This document shows, in pieces, positions 58,711 to 64,000 of a DNA stretch of 64,000 nt. The translations under genes were made by a program, and so were the position numbers. The DNA is from Bacteroidota bacterium (lineage in GTDB: Bacteria > Bacteroidota > Bacteroidia > Bacteroidales > Lentimicrobiaceae). A model generated the notes under the pieces. The model had not been told where the DNA came from, did no database searches, and saw only the letters and a list, made by a program, of their open reading frames with translations. Location of the stretch: NCBI GenBank assembly GCA_023417935.1, contig JAEZDY010000009.1, positions 150,308 to 214,307 of the forward strand. Direction: 5' to 3'. Each line of letters starts with the position of its first letter. The stretch's first letter is position 1.

Positions 58711-61700
58711 TTAGTAGGTATTGATTATACGCTTGGTTGTTGTACCAAACATAGTTTTCAAAACTACCAGAAATACTTGTTCACCCTGGTTGTTAGCCGG
58801 TGTAAACTTGTGTGTGTATTCAAACCCCGCTTTGGCCTCGCCTTCATAAATTGTAGCAACCTTAACTCCCTGGATATTGTAAATATCAATTGTTACCTTT
58901 GAGTCAGACTTCAGGTTGAAGCTGATTTCAACTACATCCCTGAATGGGTTAGGAGTAACATTAAGATTAACATCAGGTGAGCTGGTTTGTGGTTGATATG
59001 CAGGTTCACTAAAGTAAATAAACCTACATTCGTCTAATGCATCGTTAATAACGCCAATGGCTGAAGTAATATCTCCTAAGGAGCATACTACTGCATTACC
59101 ACCAAGAGCTTGATTAGCCATGTAATAAATATCGGCTACACTCGGTTGTCCACCAAATGCGTCCATAATACACTGTGGCATTGTGAAATAAAGCTCAGTT
59201 CCTGGAATAGGATTAGCGTTAGGATCGTCACAACCCGTAGATTCAAGTGTATAGAAATAAGCACTTTCAAATACTAATCCGGCTAAATCGGCATCTAATC
59301 TCATGTTGAGATCCAACGTGATTGTTTGAGCCAGCAGATTATTTCTTAAGCGACCATTATTTCCAACAAGTGGACCTGGATTGTCACAACTGTTTATACC
59401 TGGCAATACAGCAGCAGGACCGCCACCAGGTAGTATATCGATTACGCATTGTGCGTTCTCTGATGGAACAGTGAATGTTTTGTTATTAGCTGGAACTCCA
59501 ATAACCATATCTCCTGAGCTGAGTAGCCCTGTGATCAGTTCAATTGTTGTTTCACCATTACAATACAATCCACCTTCATTACCGTAATAACCTTGTGTCA
59601 TCGTACAGAATTCACATGGGTCAACAGTAATAGTAATGCACACAGGCTCTGAAGCGTTCCCACATTCGTCAACAGCCCAGAAACAAATCTCTGTGTCGCC
59701 AACCGGGAATTCATAACCATTGCATGCGCCATTATTAGTAACCTCACAGAATACATCAACCTCACCCTCGCAATTATCCTCATAAACAGGCTCAGGAATA
59801 ATAACATCATCCTGGCAAGCGAACTCGAGGTTAGTGAGAGGTGTGATGAGGGTTGGTGCTTCTGTATCAGGAACAACAATAAATGTTGAAGTGCACTGAT
59901 CTGAGCCACAATCATCTTCTACCAAGTATGTGAATGACAGATTAGCTCCAATACATTCAACATTAACAGGAAGCATTGGGATGTCATCGATATTGGTAAT
60001 CACATTGCAACCGCCGGTATAACTGAAGCCGGAAACCCATGCAGCATATGCTTCCTCAATTTGAGTAAGAGGAGTGCAGACTGGCAGGTTGACGGATTGT
60101 GAGCAGGTAACTACAATATCCTCCGTTGCTACCAGGGTATAAACTGCAGAAGCAGTCAATGTCTCACACAGATCGGTAATGGTCCATGTCACTGTTACGC
60201 TACCACCTTCACAGAGTACAGGTATGAGAGCCTCAGCAGAGTTATTTGCTATCTGCGGATCGCAACCGCCATCCTGGTCTATCAGAGCAGTCTGGGCAAT
60301 AACCCAAGCGGCAAAGTCGGCATCAACGGCAGCCTGGTTAACAAAGTCACAGCTTTCATTCATGTCATCAACAGGTTCAGTGTATGTGATTACAGGAACA
60401 GCCTCCACCACAAATGTTGAACCACAGCTCTCCTCATCTTCACAATACTCTTCACCATTTTGAGCTGTAAGAGTAAAGCTAAGGTTTACACCTAGGCAAC
60501 CTACATCTGCTGGCAAGGATGGAATGTCACTTATATTACTTGTAGGTTCACATCCTCCTGTGACTGTAAAGCCTGCAGCCCAGGTATCATAAGCCGACTG
60601 AATATCTACCAGTGGTGTACAGGCCGGAAGTGATACCGGATCTGGACAGGTAATTACAAGATCGCTTGGTAGGATAGTAAACGTACTTTCACATATATCA
60701 GGTTCATTCATACAGAAGTCCTGAACTTCCAAAGTGAATGTATATGAACCTCCGCAGGCAGTAATTTCTACTCCCGGCAAAGCCAGAAGATCTGCAAAGG
60801 TTGCAGGCAATTCATCTAAATTATCTGTAATCGGATCAACGCCTCCCGTATATACAAATTCTGAGCGCCATGTTAGGTAAGCATTGCTTATTTCATCTAA
60901 AGATGAGCAAGCTGGCACTTCGATTGAAGTAGGACATACTAATGATGGAGTCATGTCCAACTGATATGGTGCACCTGGGAAGTCTTTCAACTCGGCAGTT
61001 GGTGACTGTGATGTTTTCGTCCTCACAAATACTGTAGCAAGGTAATTGCAATTATCATATCCAATTCCCGGAATAAACGCAGACAGATTTATAGCACCTT
61101 CTGCAAACTGATTAGGTAGATATGATGGCTGTCCGAACGGCATCCAGGGAGCTTTCGTCTCTTCTTGGTTACTGGTCATATATAGAGAGTAAGTAGGCCA
61201 TTCAGCCTGAGGATACTCTTCCCATCCATATGAGTTTCCAATAACAACCCACCTATGTACAATAGGGATTGCATTTGTACCTCCGTTCTCGAACCGGATA
61301 GTCACAAGGATATCTCCTATAGTTCTTGTTCCATGAGGTCCATTCCCATCAAAATAACCACTATATGGGTCATTTGGATAGAAGACTTGGAATACTGAAT
61401 TTTGCAGAAATTCAAAATCAATATAAGCGTCTCCGTTGTTAACCTGACGGTCAGCAGCAAAAACACACCATAGATCATTGGCATCCCCCGGTGGGGCTGG
61501 ACCATCAGGATCTATATCAGGATCACCTCTAGTAAAGAGTAAAGTTGCATTACTTATCTCATTTTTAGAAAGCACTTGTCCAGGTCCCCATGTAAAGGTC
61601 TCATCATAAGGATGATGGATCTTAGTTGAACTAGTAAATGCCGTAGGATCTTCTCCGTTTCCCCAATAATCATTATAATGAATACTGATTAAAGGATAAT

Positions 61701-61992
61701 TTAGATCATAAGGATCATCTGTCGTCATGTTGAAGATTGTGCCTCCTGGTCCAGGATAAGCTGTTGAATCAAACCAGTCACCAATTCCTGGCACTGCATA
61801 ATCAGCATATCCATCTCCATCAACACCGAATCCTCCCGTCGGATGCTCCACGGGTGCCACGCCATATATCTGAGCTGTGGCTGTTATACTTGCCATTATC
61901 AGAATAGGCGTTAGAAACAGCAGTACTAACTGCTGCAAATACTTTGGCAATGTTTTTCGATTGCCTGTTTTTTTGTTGTGTAAATTTTTCAT
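58711..61992 (-). CDS. Large secreted protein with type IX sorting domain
   Basis: 1093 residues. A long signal peptide (hydrophobic part LVLLFLTPILIMASITATA) precedes a 300-residue N-terminal region rich in Gly, Pro, Asp and aromatics. From about residue 354 come four related units of roughly 90 residues (starts near 354, 447, 534, 627), three with the pattern CPxSVxLPACTPLxxI...YxxW...TGG, then a HYR-like unit near 710-795. A conserved module (796-998) starts CTMTQGYYGNEGG, and the end (about 1012-1093, NVTPNPFRDVVEISF to TKRIINTY) is a type A sorting domain for type IX secretion and surface attachment. Many cysteine pairs suggest disulfides. Ligand unknown; adhesion is plausible. Confidence 0.9.
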   Translation of the reverse strand: MKNLHNKKTGNRKTLPKYLQQLVLLFLTPILIMASITATAQIYGVAPVEHPTGGFGVDGDGYADYAVPGIGDWFDSTAYPGPGGTIFNMTTDDPYDLNYPLISIHYNDYWGNGEDPTAFTSSTKIHHPYDETFTWGPGQVLSKNEISNATLLFTRGDPDIDPDGPAPPGDANDLWCVFAADRQVNNGDAYIDFEFLQNSVFQVFYPNDPYSGYFDGNGPHGTRTIGDILVTIRFENGGTNAIPIVHRWVVIGNSYGWEEYPQAEWPTYSLYMTSNQEETKAPWMPFGQPSYLPNQFAEGAINLSAFIPGIGYDNCNYLATVFVRTKTSQSPTAELKDFPGAPYQLDMTPSLVCPTSIEVPACSSLDEISNAYLTWRSEFVYTGGVDPITDNLDELPATFADLLALPGVEITACGGSYTFTLEVQDFCMNEPDICESTFTILPSDLVITCPDPVSLPACTPLVDIQSAYDTWAAGFTVTGGCEPTSNISDIPSLPADVGCLGVNLSFTLTAQNGEEYCEDEESCGSTFVVEAVPVITYTEPVDDMNESCDFVNQAAVDADFAAWVIAQTALIDQDGGCDPQIANNSAEALIPVLCEGGSVTVTWTITDLCETLTASAVYTLVATEDIVVTCSQSVNLPVCTPLTQIEEAYAAWVSGFSYTGGCNVITNIDDIPMLPVNVECIGANLSFTYLVEDDCGSDQCTSTFIVVPDTEAPTLITPLTNLEFACQDDVIIPEPVYEDNCEGEVDVFCEVTNNGACNGYEFPVGDTEICFWAVDECGNASEPVCITITVDPCEFCTMTQGYYGNEGGLYCNGETTIELITGLLSSGDMVIGVPANNKTFTVPSENAQCVIDILPGGGPAAVLPGINSCDNPGPLVGNNGRLRNNLLAQTITLDLNMRLDADLAGLVFESAYFYTLESTGCDDPNANPIPGTELYFTMPQCIMDAFGGQPSVADIYYMANQALGGNAVVCSLGDITSAIGVINDALDECRFIYFSEPAYQPQTSSPDVNLNVTPNPFRDVVEISFNLKSDSKVTIDIYNIQGVKVATIYEGEAKAGFEYTHKFTPANNQGEQVFLVVLKTMFGTTTKRIINTY

Positions 61993-62502
61993 CGATAACT
62001 TATTTAGTTACTCTTAAATGAAATGTGAAGCATTTGCTTCAAAGGAATTTCTTAGAGAAGTTATCTGATACTTGGGGGGAAATATGAAACTAAAAGTTAC
62101 GGAGGCTTTAGATGGTCCGTATCAAGCTGAGGCTATGGCCGTTTCATTATCAGAATGCTCAGAAGGATAATTTGCCCTATTAAGGCATTTAATCAGCGAA
62201 ATTTGAATACGTTAATTTGTTGATAATCATGCTACATAGGCAATGTTTTTTGATTATACCGTTATTTTAAAATATTAAGCATAAAGTTAGAACACCCAAT
62301 ATGCGTTTGGCAATACGTAATTATACTTATTTTTAATTTATGTTATAAGATACCCCATCAATCCAATTTAATTAACGGGTTGACCCTTATAATTATCTTT
62401 CATAGGCGAGTTTCTCGTAAAATTTGTTTGTATTATTTTTCAAAAAAAGAAGAGACTGCAATTAATGCAGTCTCTTCCACTTTAAGGTTTTAATGACCTG
62501 AT
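61993..62502. other. 510-bp AT-rich intergenic region
   Basis: Separates two type IX cargo genes on the same strand. It holds a strong terminator near its right end (62441-62478) for the upstream gene; the rest is AT-rich with no supported ORF. A near-match to TAnnTTTG (TTCCTTTG) lies about 55 bp before the 61992 start codon. The promoter of the 1093-residue protein gene must be here, but I cannot place it with confidence. Confidence 0.6.
62441..62478 (-). terminator. Terminator of the right-end type IX cargo gene
   Basis: AAGAGACTGCA and TGCAGTCTCTT form an 11-bp stem with a short loop; on the minus strand a T run follows. It lies 25 bp after the stop codon of the partial gene. Confidence 0.88.
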
Positions 62503-64000
62503 TTAATGTACACTGATGATCTGTTTGGTGGTGACACCATACATTGTCTTCATTACTATGAGAAATACTTGTTCACTCCTATTCTTTATCGGAGCATACA
62601 AATGTGTGTATTCCAACCCTGCTATTGCATTGCCATCATATAAGGTTGCAACCTTAACGCCTTGTAGATTATAGACTTCAAGGATAACTTTAGTATCACT
62701 TGGTACCATGTATTTTATTTCAACCTGTTCCTTGAAAGGATTAGGTGCTATTGACATAGTAATCTGCTCAGATTCGGCAATTGTGGTGAAAGTATTCGTT
62801 CCGCCGCCCGATGGTGCATTTACTGGTGGTTGTCCGAAATAAACGAACTTGCAATTATCGAATGCAAGATTGATCATACCTACAGCAGCAGCCAGATCGT
62901 TCAATGAACCACCTAAACCGGCCAAAGCATTGTTAGCAGCTTGATAAATATTCAATACTGTTGGATTTCCGCCACCTAAAGTCATTATTGAAAGCGGTAG
63001 AGTATAATACTGTTCTGTGCCTGCAATAGGTTGCGCGGTTTCTTCATCACATGATGTAGCATCTAAAGTAGCAAAATAACGGCTTGTAAATACAAATGAA
63101 CCGAGATCAGATTCTGGTAATCTCAAATTAAGACCCAAAGCTATTGTCTGCGAAAGCAAGGTATTTTTCAAACCCTGCGGGCCCATAAGATCGCCGCAAA
63201 CATAGTTTTTATTTAAAGCTTTGCTAGGACCACCTCCTGGAAGAATATCATACAAGCATTGGATACTACCTGGATTACTGTTCACATTTATGATTTTATA
63301 TGACTTTCCAAGATCTAACCTTCCCACAACTAAGTCAGTTTGTAACAAACTTGTCAATAGATCTTCAGTCGTCCAACCACAATATGTACCACCTGGCGTT
63401 CCATAAAATCCTTGAGTCAGACTACATTCTAAGTCACAAGGTATAGTCCAAGTATAAGTTACATAACATGTTGCGATATTAACGCAAATATCTGTTGCAG
63501 TAACAGTCCATACCTGAGATTTTATACAATCGCCGGTAATATCCCCACCAATAGCTTGGTAGCTAATACCGCAGTCATCAGTCGCAATCCCGGCATCCTC
63601 CATTGCCATGTATTCATTAGGCAAATTCTGAGGATTCATGCCTAGATCAATTGGGTTGGATGGACAGGAAGTGAAAACAGGAGGAATTTCATCGTTCACT
63701 GTAATGGTCTGCGATACAGAAGCCGGATTGCCACAAACATCGGTATAACTCCATGTACGGGTAATAATTTCAGGGCAGGTATTACCATCAGATTGATCAA
63801 CACCTAATACTTCACCAAAGTCATCACAGTTGTCAGTCCAGCCTAACATTCCCGGTGCAGGTACATCTTCAACACACTGGTATGCTGCATCAGCAGGTGG
63901 TTCAGCAAATACTGGTGCCTGGGTATCATTAACAGTAATGATTTGTGATACAGAAGCCGGATTACCGCACACATCTGTATAACTCCAGGTGCGTGTAATG
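62503..64000 (-). CDS. Secreted HYR-repeat protein with type IX sorting domain, C-terminal part
   Basis: The frame is open to the right edge, giving the last 499 residues; the N-terminus is outside. From the edge come HYR-like repeats of 78 residues (ITRTWSYTDVCGNPASVSQ repeats at a 234-bp period), then a diverged unit, then a module starting CSLTQGFYGTPGGTYC (about 63426 to 62826) that is clearly homologous to the module in the neighbouring 1093-residue protein, and a type A sorting domain (SIAPNPFKEQVEIKY to TKQIISVH). It should be exported by the type IX machinery and attached to the surface. Paired cysteines in each unit suggest disulfides. The two genes are probably ancient duplicates. 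Confidence 0.9.
   Translation of the reverse strand, partial: ITRTWSYTDVCGNPASVSQIITVNDTQAPVFAEPPADAAYQCVEDVPAPGMLGWTDNCDDFGEVLGVDQSDGNTCPEIITRTWSYTDVCGNPASVSQTITVNDEIPPVFTSCPSNPIDLGMNPQNLPNEYMAMEDAGIATDDCGISYQAIGGDITGDCIKSQVWTVTATDICVNIATCYVTYTWTIPCDLECSLTQGFYGTPGGTYCGWTTEDLLTSLLQTDLVVGRLDLGKSYKIINVNSNPGSIQCLYDILPGGGPSKALNKNYVCGDLMGPQGLKNTLLSQTIALGLNLRLPESDLGSFVFTSRYFATLDATSCDEETAQPIAGTEQYYTLPLSIMTLGGGNPTVLNIYQAANNALAGLGGSLNDLAAAVGMINLAFDNCKFVYFGQPPVNAPSGGGTNTFTTIAESEQITMSIAPNPFKEQVEIKYMVPSDTKVILEVYNLQGVKVATLYDGNAIAGLEYTHLYAPIKNRSEQVFLIVMKTMYGVTTKQIISVH

Noticed and set aside
62503..64000. Complete gene starting at 63972
   Set aside because: The codon there is GTG inside a HYR repeat (DVCGNPAS); the frame continues to the window edge, so the gene is cut.

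Overview
The window looks like a chromosomal segment of a member of the Bacteroidota (probably a Bacteroidales-like anaerobe or facultative anaerobe). The reasons are: AT-rich DNA; promoters of the TTTG-N19-TAnnTTTG type and few Shine-Dalgarno sequences; type IX secretion cargo with C-terminal sorting domains; a GlmU-like nucleotidyltransferase of the Bacteroidota-specific type; lineage families DUF3127, DUF4301, DUF4835 and an RNA polymerase omega of the Bacteroidota type; and a ferredoxin-dependent 2-oxoacid oxidoreductase. It is mostly a housekeeping region. I see no insertion sequence, prophage, CRISPR array or rRNA operon.

Layout, left to right. 0-7.2 kb: the start of lon (cut by the window edge), a GlmU-like enzyme, ribosomal protein L31 type B, a divergent LuxC-type acyl-CoA reductase-like gene, a secreted protein, serC, aat-guaD and a DUF3127 protein. 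7.2-10.1 kb: a TPR sensor histidine kinase and a radical SAM protein. 10.4-14.8 kb: a forward cluster of ROK regulator, FucP-type sugar transporter, sugar nucleotidyltransferase and PlsC-like acyltransferase. 14.9-15.2 kb: two tRNA-Leu genes. 15.4-21.6 kb: DUF4301, pdxH, DUF1684, a beta-barrel protein, a coiled-coil protein and a TlpA-like thioredoxin. 21.7-24.3 kb: a BlaI-type repressor and a BlaR1-like metallopeptidase carrying three TonB C-terminal domains. 24.4-27.6 kb: the classical thrS-infC-rpmI-rplT operon.

28.6-35.2 kb: a CusB-CusA-TolC type RND efflux operon followed by a membrane protein, then an Mpv17-like membrane protein. 36.1-40.5 kb: a PLP aminotransferase, a striking palindromic repeat, and the four-subunit 2-oxoacid:ferredoxin oxidoreductase operon. 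40.6-44.4 kb: RtcB, a thioredoxin, an MFS-like permease and a secreted glutathione peroxidase, followed by a 22-bp tandem repeat. 44.7-48.4 kb: an ETF-beta, ETF-alpha, acyl-CoA dehydrogenase operon. 48.6-55.9 kb (all minus): photolyase, bamD, omega subunit, coaBC, DUF4835 (PorD-like), recN, fabI. 56.1-58.4 kb: an alpha-oxoamine-synthase-like PLP enzyme and a voltage-gated-type potassium channel. 58.7-64 kb: two large related secreted proteins with type IX sorting domains, the second cut by the right edge.

The points most worth a second look are: the repeat-built start region and operator-like palindromes of the BlaI gene; an infC gene that seems to start at an AUA codon behind a perfect Shine-Dalgarno sequence; an intergenic element in which one arm can form two mutually exclusive hairpins; a 22-bp tandem repeat after the glutathione peroxidase; a LuxC-type protein that seems to have lost a conserved cysteine; and a conserved roughly 200-residue module in front of the sorting domain in both type IX cargo proteins. 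No single locus convincingly forms a new multi-gene system.
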